Shown here one piece after another: positions 1-8,097 of a DNA stretch of 64,000 bases (position 1 is its first letter; every line of letters starts with the position of its first letter). Position numbers and translations under genes: made by a program. This stretch comes from Sphingopyxis sp. OPL5 (GTDB taxonomy: Bacteria > Pseudomonadota > Alphaproteobacteria > Sphingomonadales > Sphingomonadaceae): contig NZ_CP060725.1 in assembly GCF_003797775.2 (NCBI RefSeq), positions 1,916,001 through 1,980,000 on the forward strand. The letters run 5' to 3'. The notes below the pieces were generated by a model. It saw nothing but the letters and a program-made list of their open reading frames with translations. It searched no databases and was not told the DNA's origin.

Positions 1-275
1 GCGGCGCGCTCGGCGCCCGCGCTGGCGCCGCGCACAGTAACGCTGCGTACGACGGGCAGATGCTGGCGCCACGCGAGTTCGAGCCGGTCGCCGAAACGTT
101 CGTTGATCCAGTTGGCCGAGAAGCGGCTCGCCGCCTCAAGCGTCACGACGCCCGACAGGGCGCAATAGTCGGCAAAACGCACCGGCTTCAGCCAATGGTC
201 GAAGGTGCGCACGCCGAGGTCGCGGCGGAGCCCTTCGGCCACGCGCGGCCACAGCGTCGCGGCATCGCCGCTCAT
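1..275 (-). CDS. dnaA: Chromosomal replication initiator DnaA, N-terminal part (runs off the left edge)
   Basis: The frame from the ATG at 275-273 reads MSGDAATLWPRVAEGLRRDL and then the DnaA domain I signature, including FDHWLKPV and ANWINERFGDRLELAW. Domain I recruits DnaB helicase and DiaA-like partners. Only about 91 residues are in the window; the AAA+ and DNA-binding domains lie beyond the edge. A GTG at 323-321 is in frame and could add 16 residues, but the ATG at 275 sits where the family homology begins. A 9-codon open frame (301-272, MAKAADKRR) ends in the ATGA that contains this start, so translational coupling is possible. The neighbouring rpsT, also leftward, supports the call. 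Confidence 0.9.
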   Translation of the reverse strand, partial: MSGDAATLWPRVAEGLRRDLGVRTFDHWLKPVRFADYCALSGVVTLEAASRFSANWINERFGDRLELAWRQHLPVVRSVTVRGASAGAERA

Positions 276-301
276 CGCCGTTTGTCCGCCGCCTTGGCCA
301 T
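272..301 (-). other. Possible 9-codon leader ORF overlapping the dnaA start
   Basis: On the minus strand an ATG at 301-299, preceded by GGGGAG, opens a 9-codon frame (MAKAADKRR). Its TGA overlaps the dnaA ATG as ATGA. It may be a translated leader that delivers ribosomes to dnaA, or chance. The purine-rich AAGGCGGCGGA inside it could itself be the dnaA ribosome site. Confidence 0.3.
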
Positions 302-746
302 AGCTCTCCCCGTCTGAAATCACACCTGTCCCCCAATCGCATCGCGCCATCGCCGTGCCCCCCGGCAGCCACGCCGCGACCGCGCGCACCGATCCCCAAG
401 CACCCGTACGCAGGGCGCAGACTTCCTATCCGCGCGAGCAGCGAAGGAAGGCGAATCATGTGATGTGGCGGCCAGCGGCGAAGGCCGATGACGTCCCTGT
501 CTAGGCAGGCGAGGCGGAGTCTATCAAGAGCGCGGCATGTAAAAATACTGAAATAAAAATCTTGACTCGCCCGAGGTCGCAGAATCGCGCGAAACACCAA
601 TTTTATTGTTTATTTTCAATTTCTTAATTGTGACATTTGTGTCAACAGAGAACGAATCGCGGTAAATCCGCCACTTACCGCATTGCAACACTAATGCCAT
701 CGCCCTGTCACAAAGTGGCGACAAAGGACCGTCCCGAAACGGACAC
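302..746. promoter_or_regulatory. dnaA upstream region with an AT-rich block
   Basis: No gene is visible in these 445 bases. The stretch 536-650 is strikingly AT-rich for this genome and probably carries the leftward dnaA promoter. A perfect TTGACA hexamer lies at 645-640 on the minus strand, with only weak -10 candidates downstream. I looked for DnaA boxes of the TTATCCACA type and saw no exact copy, so I do not call an origin here. Confidence 0.45.
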
Positions 747-785
747 AAAAAAGGACCCGCGGGCTTACGCCGGCGGGTCCTTTTT
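747..785 (-). terminator. Rho-independent terminator of rpsT (bidirectional)
   Basis: The perfect 8-bp stem GGACCCGC / GCGGGTCC (753-760 with 773-780) has a 12-nt loop and is flanked by six A on one side and five T on the other, so it can terminate in either direction. It lies about 40 bases past the rpsT stop. Confidence 0.85.
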
Positions 786-822
786 CAACCTGGTCCGGCA
801 CGGGGCCGAATCACGCGCCCAT

Positions 823-1086
823 TCAGGCGATGGCGTTGACGCTCTTGGTCAGGCGCGAATATTTGCGCGCGACGGTGTTCTTGTGGAGCACGCCCTTGGC
901 GACGCCGCGCGCCATTTCGGGCTGCGCAGCCTTGAGAGCCGCAGCGGCGCCATCCTTGTCACCGGCGGCGACCGCGTTCTCGACCTTCTTCACCAAGGTG
1001 CGAATGCGCGAAACACGATTCTTGTTCACGATGGTGCGCGCGGTGTTGCGACGGATGCGCTTTTTTGCCTGGGGCGTATTGGCCAT
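823..1086 (-). CDS. rpsT: 30S ribosomal protein S20
   Basis: This 87-residue basic protein begins [17 protein letters not shown], the standard S20 N-terminus, and ends [14 protein letters not shown]20 binds 16S rRNA early in assembly of the small subunit. The start at 1086 is chosen over an in-frame ATG six codons upstream because family homology begins here and a GAGGA ribosome site lies just upstream. A strong intrinsic terminator follows. The gene sits between dnaA and mutM, all leftward; rpsT beside dnaA is a common alphaproteobacterial arrangement. Confidence 0.97.
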   Translation of the reverse strand: MANTPQAKKRIRRNTARTIVNKNRVSRIRTLVKKVENAVAAGDKDGAAAALKAAQPEMARGVAKGVLHKNTVARKYSRLTKSVNAIA

Positions 1087-1273
1087 AAATTCCTCAGTTT
1101 TCAAACGGTCTAGTACGGTCGGAGCACAGCGTCACCGGAGCAGCCGAATCGCGCGAAACGTGCGAATCAATGTCCGGATACGGCCGGTTCCGGACGACCG
1201 GACCCTGCTCGAAGGGTGCGCCCATAGCCAGCGAGGGGCCTTTGGTCAATGGTCTTGCGGGAAAAATCCCGCA

Positions 1274-2086
1274 TCAGCGCTGGCATTTCGGGCAGTAAAA
1301 GGTCGAGCGGCCCGACTGGACGATGCGGACGATCGTGCCGCCGCATTCGCAGGCCTCGCCCTCGCGGCCATAGACGCGCCACTCCTTCGCGAAGTAGCCG
1401 AGGTCGCCCTCGGGACTCAGAAAATCGCGCAAGGTCGAGCCGCCCGCGGCGATGGCGGCGGTGAGCACGTCCTTGATCGCGGGGACGAGCAGCGCGAGCT
1501 TGGCCTTCGACACGTCGGCGGCGGCCTTGGCGGGGTGGATACGCGCCATGTTGAGCGCCTCGCACACATAGATGTTGCCGAGCCCAGCGACGATCGTCTG
1601 GTCGAGCAGCATCGCCTTGATCGGCGCGCGGCGCCCGGCGAGCGCCTTCGCCAGACAAGCGGCGTCGAACGCGTCCGACAGCGGTTCGGGGCCGAGGGTG
1701 ACGAAAGCGGGAAAGGCGGTGAGCGGATCACCCGCGACAAGATCGACCGAACCGAAGCGGCGTGGGTCGTGGAGGAACAGCCGTTGGCCCGCCCCGGTTT
1801 CGAGCAAAAGATGGTCGTGCTTGCCCGCCTCGCCGCCTTCGGTCCGCCAGCGCCCCGACATGCCGAGGTGAAAGATCAGATGATCGTCGCGGTCGGTCGA
1901 AACGATGCCATATTTGGCGCGGCGCGACAGGGTGGTGACCGTGGCGCCGGTCAGCCGCTGCGCCAGGTCGACGGGAAAGGGACGGCGCAGGTCGGGGCGG
2001 AAAGTGATCACCGACGCCAGTCGCTGGCCTTCGAGGAAGGGCGCGAGGCCGCGGACGGTGGTTTCGACTTCGGGAAGTTCGGGCAT
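1274..2086 (-). CDS. mutM: Formamidopyrimidine-DNA glycosylase (Fpg/MutM)
   Basis: This 270-residue bifunctional glycosylase/AP lyase removes 8-oxoguanine and other oxidised purines. The mature N-terminus PELPEVETTVRGL carries the catalytic Pro2 and Glu3, SRRAKYG holds the conserved lysine, and the H2TH region contains GLGNIYVCEAL. The C-terminal zinc finger reads CECGGTI...CPKCQ. Its first cysteine pair is spaced CxC rather than the usual CxxC, which is odd. The gene diverges from ubiE at 2180, and the 93-bp gap between them probably holds both promoters. The start at MPELPEV is fixed by the enzyme's need for an N-terminal proline. Confidence 0.96.
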   Translation of the reverse strand: MPELPEVETTVRGLAPFLEGQRLASVITFRPDLRRPFPVDLAQRLTGATVTTLSRRAKYGIVSTDRDDHLIFHLGMSGRWRTEGGEAGKHDHLLLETGAGQRLFLHDPRRFGSVDLVAGDPLTAFPAFVTLGPEPLSDAFDAACLAKALAGRRAPIKAMLLDQTIVAGLGNIYVCEALNMARIHPAKAAADVSKAKLALLVPAIKDVLTAAIAAGGSTLRDFLSPEGDLGYFAKEWRVYGREGEACECGGTIVRIVQSGRSTFYCPKCQR

Positions 2087-2179
2087 ATCGCCGATCGCGC
2101 TACGCGCCATTTGCGCGGGCGGCAAGGCCCCGCTAAAGGCCGGTTCGACTTCGTTTCTCCCCCGCAAAGGCGCGACCCC

Positions 2180-2917
2180 ATGACCACCCCCGACACCGTC
2201 AGCTTCGGCTATGAACAGGTTCCTGCGGGCGACAAGACCGCGATGGTCGGCGAGGTGTTCAGCCGTGTCGCCCGCAAATATGACATCATGAACGACGCGA
2301 TGTCGGGGGGCATGCACCGGCTGTGGAAGGATCGTTTCGTGCGCCGCGTGAAACCGCGCGACGGCGAGGCGATTCTCGACATGGCGGGCGGCACCGGCGA
2401 CATCGCCTTTCGCATGGAGCCTTCGGGCGCGAGCATCACCGTCGCCGACATCAACCCCGACATGCTGGGCGTCGGGGTCGAGCGCGCCGCCGAACGCGGC
2501 ATCGACAGCCTGGTATGGAGCGAGCAAAATGCCGAGAAACTGTCGTTTCCCGACCAGTTTTTCGACGCCTATACGATCGCCTTCGGCATCCGCAACGTCA
2601 CCGACATCCCCGCGGCGCTGAAGGAAGCGCACCGTGTGCTGCGCTATGGCGGACGGTTTTTCTGCCTCGAATTTTCGACCAACGAATGGCCGGGTTTCGC
2701 GCAGGCCTATGACGCCTATTCGCACCGCGTCGTCCCCAAGCTCGGCAAGCTGATCGCGCAGGACGAGGACAGCTATCGCTACCTGATCGAATCGATCCGC
2801 CGTTTCCCGCCAATGCCCGCGTTCGCGCAATTGATCCGCGAGGCGGGCTTCACATCGGTCAAGGTCGAGCCGATCATGGGCGGGCTGGTCGCCATCCACA
2901 GCGGGTGGAAAGCTTGA
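2180..2917 (+). CDS. ubiE: Demethylmenaquinone/ubiquinone C-methyltransferase UbiE
   Basis: This 245-residue class I SAM methyltransferase performs the C-methylation step of ubiquinone (and menaquinone) synthesis. Family signatures are VFSRVARKYDIMNDAMSGG near residue 25, the SAM-binding ILDMAGGTGDIA, and FGIRNVTDIPAALKEAHRVL, with EPIMGGLVAIHSGWKA at the C-terminus. It heads the rightward run and overlaps the start of ubiB, so the two ubiquinone genes are probably one transcript. Confidence 0.97.
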   Translation: MTTPDTVSFGYEQVPAGDKTAMVGEVFSRVARKYDIMNDAMSGGMHRLWKDRFVRRVKPRDGEAILDMAGGTGDIAFRMEPSGASITVADINPDMLGVGVERAAERGIDSLVWSEQNAEKLSFPDQFFDAYTIAFGIRNVTDIPAALKEAHRVLRYGGRFFCLEFSTNEWPGFAQAYDAYSHRVVPKLGKLIAQDEDSYRYLIESIRRFPPMPAFAQLIREAGFTSVKVEPIMGGLVAIHSGWKA

Positions 2918-4461
2918 CCCGTCCCGCCACGCATATCCTGCGCCTGTTAAAATGGGGCCGCATCCTCGCGCGCCATGGGGCGCTGCGCGGGATCGAAAGC
3001 GCGCCGACGACCCCGCCGGGTGTGAAGCGCCTGTGCCGGATCGCGCGTTTCGGGACGGTGCAGCCGAAAATTCCCGATTATGCCGCGGCCTTTCAGGCGA
3101 TCGGCCCCGCCGCGGTCAAGCTCGGCCAGACGCTCGCGACGCGCCCCGACATCGTCGGCGAAGAGGCGGCGCGCAATTTGCTGACGCTGCAGGATGCGCT
3201 GGCGCCCGTGGCATTCGAAAAGATCTGCGAAGAGATCGAGCGCGCGTTCGAAGCGCCGCTCGAAACGCTCTACGCCGAGTTCGACCCCGTCCCCGTCGGG
3301 TCGGCATCGATCGCGCAGGTCCACCGTGCCTTCACCACCGAAGGCCGCCAGGTCGCGGTCAAGGTCCGCCGGCCGGGCATCGACAAGCAGTTCGCACGCG
3401 ACATCGATACCTATGAATGGGCAGCCGCGCATCTCGAGGCGCTCGGCGGCGAAGCGACGCGGCTCCGCCCGCGCGAGGTGATCGCCAACTTCCGCCGCTG
3501 GACCCTGCGTGAGCTCGACCTCAGGCGCGAGGCCGCGTCGGCTTCGGAGCTGGCTGATGCGATGGTCGGGGTGCCGACCTATGAAGTTCCGGCGATCGAC
3601 TGGGACCGCACGACGAGCCGCGTGATGACGCTCGACTGGATCGACGGCATCAAGATCTCGCACCGCGATGCGCTGATCGCCGCCGGGCATGACATGGAGG
3701 CGCTGTCGGCGAACCTCGTCAACGCCTTCCTGCGCCAGGCGATCGCCGAGGGCTTCTTCCACGCCGACATGCATCAGGGCAATTTGTTCGTGAAGGCCGA
3801 CGGCACGATCGCCGCGGTCGATTTCGGCATCATGGGGCGGATCAACCGGCAGGCGCGCTATTGGCTCGCCGAAATCCTCTATGGGCTGACCACGGGCAAT
3901 TACCGCCGCGTCGCCGAAATCCATTTCGAGGCGCAATACGTCCCCGACTACCATAATGTCGAGGAATTCGCGACGGCGCTGCGCGCGGTCGGCGAACCGA
4001 TGCGTGGCAAGCCCGTGAGCGAGCTGTCGGTCGGCCAGATGCTTGATGGACTGTTCGCGATTACCCGCGACTTCGACATGCAAACCCAACCGCACCTTCT
4101 GCTGCTACAAAAGACGATGGTGATGGTCGAGGGCGTCGCGACGATGCTCAACCCCAGGATCAACATGTGGGACGTGTCGGGGCCGTTCGTGCAGGAATGG
4201 ATTCGCGACGAGCTCGGCCCCGAAGCCGCGCTCGCCGACGGCATCCGCGAACAGGGCAAGACGCTGGCGCTGATCCCCGACATCATCCGGCGGCTCGATG
4301 CGCAATTGCCGCGCAAGGGTGCCGCACCGCCCGCGCCGCCGCTGCCCGACATCCCCCTAATGTGGGAGCGCGGCGAGAAACGGCGCTGGTGGCGCTATGC
4401 GCTAACGGCGATCGTCGGCGCGGCGGCGGGGGTTATGGGGATGGCGTGGTTCGCCTCCTGA
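2905..4461 (+). CDS. ubiB: Ubiquinone biosynthesis ABC1/ADCK-type atypical kinase UbiB
   Basis: This 518-residue UbiB-family protein has the KxGQ-type motif AAVKLGQTLATRPDIV, the nucleotide-binding lysine in VAVKVRRPG, the catalytic-loop-like FFHADMHQGNLFV and the DFG-like VDFGIMGRI. A membrane segment lies at the extreme C-terminus (YALTAIVGAAAGVMGMAWF). UbiB proteins support aerobic ubiquinone synthesis as lipid-stimulated ATPases. The start is uncertain: GTG at 2905 overlaps ubiE by 13 nt, while a TTG at 2914 sits in a TTGA overlap with the ubiE stop. Either is compatible with coupling to ubiE. Confidence 0.95.
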   Translation: MESLTRPATHILRLLKWGRILARHGALRGIESAPTTPPGVKRLCRIARFGTVQPKIPDYAAAFQAIGPAAVKLGQTLATRPDIVGEEAARNLLTLQDALAPVAFEKICEEIERAFEAPLETLYAEFDPVPVGSASIAQVHRAFTTEGRQVAVKVRRPGIDKQFARDIDTYEWAAAHLEALGGEATRLRPREVIANFRRWTLRELDLRREAASASELADAMVGVPTYEVPAIDWDRTTSRVMTLDWIDGIKISHRDALIAAGHDMEALSANLVNAFLRQAIAEGFFHADMHQGNLFVKADGTIAAVDFGIMGRINRQARYWLAEILYGLTTGNYRRVAEIHFEAQYVPDYHNVEEFATALRAVGEPMRGKPVSELSVGQMLDGLFAITRDFDMQTQPHLLLLQKTMVMVEGVATMLNPRINMWDVSGPFVQEWIRDELGPEAALADGIREQGKTLALIPDIIRRLDAQLPRKGAAPPAPPLPDIPLMWERGEKRRWWRYALTAIVGAAAGVMGMAWFAS

Positions 4462-4970
4462 CGTTCGCGCACCGGTCAGCCGTCGTGCAGCTGGCCGGCG
4501 GTGCGCTGCTGACCGCGATAGAAGCGGGGATTTTCGGGCTGGCCTTGCTGATGATGATCGTATCGGCGGGCGAGGTAGCGCGTTATCCCGGAGCCGCAGA
4601 GGCGATTGTCGAAAATTTCCTTTTCCTGTGGGGGATGTTCGCGGTAACGCTGCCCTTTGCCCTGATGGTCTCTTTGATTGTCCTGTGGCCGACCGCAGCG
4701 ATCTCGGGCGGCTTACTGCTGCTTGGGGCGGCGCAAGACCGCCGTTTCGCGGCCACTTCGCTCTGGATCGCAACCGGTGCGGCCGTCGGGATCGGCTATG
4801 GTTGGTTGTTCTTCGTCGAAGGCTTGCCGCGGTTCGACATCGTCGAGGGACCGCTCGCACCCGTGGCGGCGCTGGCATGGGCCGGCGCGTCGGGTGGCTT
4901 CGCGGGCCGGCGCCTGCGCCGAAAACTCGGCCGCGCCGGACGCTTCGGCGCGCCAGTCGCGGTCGGTTGA
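4446..4970 (+). CDS. Small hydrophobic membrane protein of unknown function
   Basis: The frame from GTG 4446, overlapping the ubiB end by 16 nt, gives 174 residues with about four hydrophobic spans: AIEAGIFGLALLMMIV, LWGMFAVTLPFALMVSLIVL, GGLLLLGAAQ and SLWIATGAAVGIGYGWLFF. The C-terminal tail is basic (RRLRRKLGRAGRFG). I do not recognise the family. Its position points to co-transcription with ubiE-ubiB, but no biochemical role can be assigned. The GTG start is inferred from the overlap and could be wrong by some codons. Confidence 0.65.
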   Translation: MVRLLTFAHRSAVVQLAGGALLTAIEAGIFGLALLMMIVSAGEVARYPGAAEAIVENFLFLWGMFAVTLPFALMVSLIVLWPTAAISGGLLLLGAAQDRRFAATSLWIATGAAVGIGYGWLFFVEGLPRFDIVEGPLAPVAALAWAGASGGFAGRRLRRKLGRAGRFGAPVAVG

Positions 4971-5002
4971 TCGGGGCGGGTAATGCGCATATCTTATGCG
5001 CA
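4967..5002 (+). promoter_or_regulatory. Promoter and palindromic operator of ccdAB
   Basis: A perfect inverted repeat TGCGCATA-TCT-TATGCGCA covers 4984-5002 and touches the AAGGAG ribosome site of ccdA. TTGATC at 4967-4972 and TATCTT at 4990-4995 are 17 nt apart, a plausible -35/-10 pair whose -10 falls inside the palindrome. CcdA-family antitoxins repress their own operon through an N-terminal ribbon-helix-helix fold, so this is the expected operator. Confidence 0.7.
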
Positions 5003-5014
5003 AGGAGAATGGCG

Positions 5015-5260
5015 ATGAACCGTCCCACGCGATTCGAAGGCCCCAAGAAGGCGACCAATGTGTCGCTGAACGCCGAACTGGTCGAAGAGGCGAAGCAGCT
5101 TGGTATCAACGTCAGCGAAGCGTGCCAGACCGGCCTCGCCGTCGAGGTGAAGAAGGCGCGCGAGGCGGCATGGCAGGAAGAAAATCGCGCCGCGATCGAA
5201 AGCTGGAACGATTATACGCGCCAACATGGCCTGCCGCTCGCCAAATATCGGCAATTTTGA
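5015..5260 (+). CDS. ccdA: CcdA-type antitoxin (type II toxin-antitoxin)
   Basis: The 81-residue protein starts MNRPTRFEGPKKATNVSLNA. It has the CcdA layout: a ribbon-helix-helix DNA-binding N-terminus (ATNVSLNAELVEEAKQLGINV) and a charged C-terminal tail (WQEENRAAIESWNDYTRQ...) of the kind that wraps the toxin. The start at 5015 is preferred to ATG 5009 because AAGGAG at 5002-5007 is correctly spaced for it. Its stop shares one base with the ccdB start, a typical antitoxin-toxin arrangement. The perfect palindrome just upstream is the likely autoregulatory operator. Confidence 0.93.
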   Translation: MNRPTRFEGPKKATNVSLNAELVEEAKQLGINVSEACQTGLAVEVKKAREAAWQEENRAAIESWNDYTRQHGLPLAKYRQF

Positions 5261-5556
5261 TGCCGCAGTTCGATGTTCACCGGAGCCGCGACGGATCGGC
5301 GCTGCTGCTCGATTGCCAGAGCGATCTGCTCGACCATTTCGACACGCGCTTTGTGGTGCCCCTCCTTCCAGCGCAAACGGCGCAGACATTGTCGCGGCTG
5401 CATCCGGTGTTCGAGATTGACGGCGAACACCATATCATGGCGACGCAATTGGCATCGGCGGTCGACAGCAAGGACCTTGGCGACAGGGTCGCGTCGCTCG
5501 CCGATCGGCGCTACGAGATTTTGAATGCGGTCGATATGTTGGTGACGGGAGTTTGA
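5260..5556 (+). CDS. ccdB: CcdB-type gyrase-poison toxin
   Basis: This 98-residue protein starts MPQFDVHRSRDGSALLLDCQ and matches CcdB along its length: VDVQSDLL-like CQSDLLDHFDTRFVVPL, then MATQLASAV and DRRYEILNAVDMLVTGV. F-plasmid CcdB ends in Trp-Gly-Ile, with the Trp critical for gyrase trapping. Here the end is VTGV, resembling chromosomal relatives of the Vibrio type rather than F. The family traps DNA gyrase unless bound by CcdA. The toxin stop lies 2 nt before the coaBC ATG, so the pair is embedded in a housekeeping operon. Confidence 0.92.
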   Translation: MPQFDVHRSRDGSALLLDCQSDLLDHFDTRFVVPLLPAQTAQTLSRLHPVFEIDGEHHIMATQLASAVDSKDLGDRVASLADRRYEILNAVDMLVTGV

Positions 5557-5558
5557 CG

Positions 5559-6821
5559 ATGGCCGCGAAACGCATCCTCCTCATCATCGGCGGCGGGATC
5601 GCCGCGTACAAGAGCATCGAGCTCGTCCGGCTGCTGCGCAAGGCGGACTATGTCGTACGCTGCGTGCTGACGCGCGCGGGCGAGCAGTTTGTGACGCCGC
5701 TGACGCTCGCGGCGCTCAGCGAGAACAAGGTCTATTCCAGCCTGTTCGACCTGAAGGACGAGGTCGAGATGGGGCATATCCAGCTGAGCCGCGAGGCCGA
5801 CCTGGTCGTCGTCGCGCCAGCGACCGCCGACCTGATGGCGAAGATGGCGGCGGGCATCGCCGACGACCTCGCCACGACGCTACTGCTCGCGACCGATAAG
5901 CCGGTGCTCGCGGCGCCCGCGATGAATGTGCGGATGTGGCTGCATGCCGCGACGCGACGCAATGTCGCAACGCTGCGCGGCGACGGGGTGACGGTGATGG
6001 AACCCGACGAGGGCGCGATGGCGTGCGGCGAATATGGGCCCGGACGGCTGCCCGAGCCGCCGGCGATTTTCGATGCGATCGGGAAAGCACTGGCGGACGC
6101 ACCCGCACTTTCGCCGCTCTTCGCCCAGCCTGATTTCGCGCCGGCGAACCATCGCCCGCTCTTCGGTCGTCGCATCCTCATCACCGCCGGGCCGACCCAT
6201 GAGCCGATCGACCCGGTACGCTACATCGCCAACCGGTCGAGCGGAAAGCAGGGGTTCGCGATCGCCGCCGCCGCCGCCGAGGCCGGCGCCGAAGTGTTGC
6301 TGATCGCCGGACCGGTCGAACTGCCGACTCCGCCCGGGGTGATCCGCGTCGATGTCGAGACCGCGCTCGAGATGGCGGCCGAGGTGCGGGACGGACTGCC
6401 CGTCGATGCCGCGATCATGGTTGCCGCGGTCGCCGACTGGCGCGCAGCCGACACCCGCACGCAGAAGATCAAGAAGGACGGCAGCGGCGCGGTGCCGCCG
6501 CTCGCGCTCGCCGAGAATCCGGACATATTGGCGGGCGTGGCGAAGAGTCCGCAGCGCCCGCCTTTGCTGATCGGCTTTGCCGCCGAGACCAACGATGTGC
6601 TCGCGCATGCCGAGGCGAAACTGGGGAAGAAGGGCTGCGACTGGATCGTCGCCAACGATGTCTCCGCCGACCCGATGGGGGGCGAGACGAATCGGGTACA
6701 TATCGTTAGCAAAGACGGCGTAGACAGTTGGGACCGGTTGCCCAAGGCGGCTGTCGCCCGCAAATTGATGGAAAAGATCGCCGATGAGCTCGATGCGCGT
6801 GTCCCCCTCCAGCCCGATTGA
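5559..6821 (+). CDS. coaBC: Phosphopantothenoylcysteine decarboxylase/synthetase CoaBC
   Basis: This bifunctional 420-residue enzyme makes two consecutive steps of coenzyme A synthesis. The flavin-dependent decarboxylase half (CoaC) has His73 in MGHIQLS and Cys156 in [13 protein letters not shown]. The synthetase half (CoaB) opens with [18 protein letters not shown], has NRSSGKQG, and carries KIKK and the ADW region. Lengths match the family. ATG 5559 follows the ccdB stop by two bases; a TTG at 5553 would overlap it. Expression presumably depends in part on the upstream ccdAB transcript. The end overlaps dut. Confidence 0.96.
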   Translation: MAAKRILLIIGGGIAAYKSIELVRLLRKADYVVRCVLTRAGEQFVTPLTLAALSENKVYSSLFDLKDEVEMGHIQLSREADLVVVAPATADLMAKMAAGIADDLATTLLLATDKPVLAAPAMNVRMWLHAATRRNVATLRGDGVTVMEPDEGAMACGEYGPGRLPEPPAIFDAIGKALADAPALSPLFAQPDFAPANHRPLFGRRILITAGPTHEPIDPVRYIANRSSGKQGFAIAAAAAEAGAEVLLIAGPVELPTPPGVIRVDVETALEMAAEVRDGLPVDAAIMVAAVADWRAADTRTQKIKKDGSGAVPPLALAENPDILAGVAKSPQRPPLLIGFAAETNDVLAHAEAKLGKKGCDWIVANDVSADPMGGETNRVHIVSKDGVDSWDRLPKAAVARKLMEKIADELDARVPLQPD

Positions 6822-7347
6822 AATCCGGGTCCAGCGCCTGCCCAACGGCGGCGGCTTGCCCCTGCCCGCCTATGCGTCCGACGGCGCGGCGGGGATGGAC
6901 GTCGTCGCGGCCGAATCGCTGACGATCCGCCCCGGCACGCGCCACGCGGTCGCGACGGGGTTCGCGATGGCGATCCCGTCGGGTTACGAGGTGCAGGTGC
7001 GACCGCGGTCGGGCCTGGCGCTGAAGCATGGCATCACCTGCCTCAACACGCCGGGAACGATCGACAGCGATTATCGCGGCGAGGTAAAGGTGATCCTGGC
7101 GAACCTCGGCGACGAACCGTTCGAGATCAAGCGCGGCGACCGCATCGCGCAGTTGGTGCCGGCGCCGGTACAGCGCGCCAGTTTTGCCGAGGTCGAGACG
7201 CTGGATGACACCGAGCGCGGCGCGGGCGGCTTTGGATCGACCGGGGTGACGAGCGACAGCGCCGCCGAAGACGAACCGATCGATGACAGCATCCCCGAGA
7301 ATGTCGGATCGCTGTCAGGAATCAAGCTGCGACGGCCGGGGGAGTAA
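6784..7347 (+). CDS. dut: dUTP diphosphatase with C-terminal extension
   Basis: This trimeric dUTPase hydrolyses dUTP to dUMP and keeps uracil out of DNA. All five motifs are present: [46 protein letters not shown] and [10 protein letters not shown]. The family usually ends just after motif V, but here about 37 acidic then basic residues follow (beginning [15 protein letters not shown], ending IKLRRPGE). The start at 6784 overlaps coaBC by 38 nt; ATG 6793 is an alternative. The coaBC-dut pairing is common in proteobacteria. Confidence 0.95.
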   Translation: MSSMRVSPSSPIEIRVQRLPNGGGLPLPAYASDGAAGMDVVAAESLTIRPGTRHAVATGFAMAIPSGYEVQVRPRSGLALKHGITCLNTPGTIDSDYRGEVKVILANLGDEPFEIKRGDRIAQLVPAPVQRASFAEVETLDDTERGAGGFGSTGVTSDSAAEDEPIDDSIPENVGSLSGIKLRRPGE

Positions 7348-8097
7348 TTGCTCTCCGACACCGAACTCGACCGCTATGCTCGCCAGATCATCCTGCCGCA
7401 ATTCGGCGGGGCGGGGCAGGCGAAGTTGAAGGCAGCGCATGTCGCAGTGATCGGCGCGGGCGGGATCGGCTGTCCGGCGATCACCTATCTGGCGGCGGCG
7501 GGGATCGGCAGGCTGACGATCATCGATCATGATATCGTCGAGCTGTCGAATTTGCAGCGGCAGCCCTTGTTCACCGATGGCGACATCGGCAGGCCAAAAG
7601 CCGAAATCGCAGCCGAAGCGATCGACCGGATCAACCCACATGTTGATTTCGATGCGCAAGTCATTCGCCTGACGAACAGCAACGCGGCGGCATTGCTCGC
7701 TGGTGCGAGCCTGATCCTCGACGGGTGCGACAATTTCGACACGCGGCTCGCGGTCAATCGCACAGCGATGGCGCTGCGCATCCCGCTGCTCTCGGCAGCG
7801 ATCGGGGCGTTCGAAGGGCAGGTCGCGCTGTACGAAGGCTGGCGCGAGACGAGCCCCTGCTACCAGTGCCTCGTCGGCGCCGATCCCGACCGCGAGGGGA
7901 TCAACTGCGCCGAACAGGGCGTGATGGGCGCGCTCGCGGGAATGATCGGGACAATGGCGGCGCTGGAGGCCGTGCGCGCACTGACCGGCTGGGGGCAAAG
8001 CTTGGCAGGGCGGCTGGCGATACTCGACATGCTCGACCGGCGCTGGCGCGAGGTCGGCATCGCCAAGGATCCGGGATGCCCGACGTGCCGGGGCTGA
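7348..8097 (+). CDS. ThiF/MoeB/HesA-family E1-like adenylyltransferase
   Basis: This 249-residue protein activates the C-terminus of a small sulfur-carrier protein by adenylation (MoaD or ThiS in characterised members). It has ELDRYARQIILPQFGG, the nucleotide motif VIGAGGIGCPAI, LSNLQRQPLF, DGCDNFDTR, a candidate catalytic Cys in EGINCAEQGVMG, and zinc-binding pairs CYQC and CPTC. The TTG start follows the dut stop directly, and a GGGGGAG ribosome site overlaps the end of dut. The next gene encodes a DsrE-type sulfur-relay protein, which supports a sulfur-transfer role. Which carrier it serves is not visible. Confidence 0.88.
   Translation: MLSDTELDRYARQIILPQFGGAGQAKLKAAHVAVIGAGGIGCPAITYLAAAGIGRLTIIDHDIVELSNLQRQPLFTDGDIGRPKAEIAAEAIDRINPHVDFDAQVIRLTNSNAAALLAGASLILDGCDNFDTRLAVNRTAMALRIPLLSAAIGAFEGQVALYEGWRETSPCYQCLVGADPDREGINCAEQGVMGALAGMIGTMAALEAVRALTGWGQSLAGRLAILDMLDRRWREVGIAKDPGCPTCRG

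Noticed and set aside
536..720. Chromosomal origin next to dnaA
   Set aside because: The block is AT-rich but I found no exact DnaA boxes. In many alphaproteobacteria the origin is not at dnaA.
830..2179. Long open frame on + strand across rpsT, mutM and into ubiE
   Set aside because: It is opposite two well-supported genes (S20, MutM); only the part from 2180 matches a family (UbiE).
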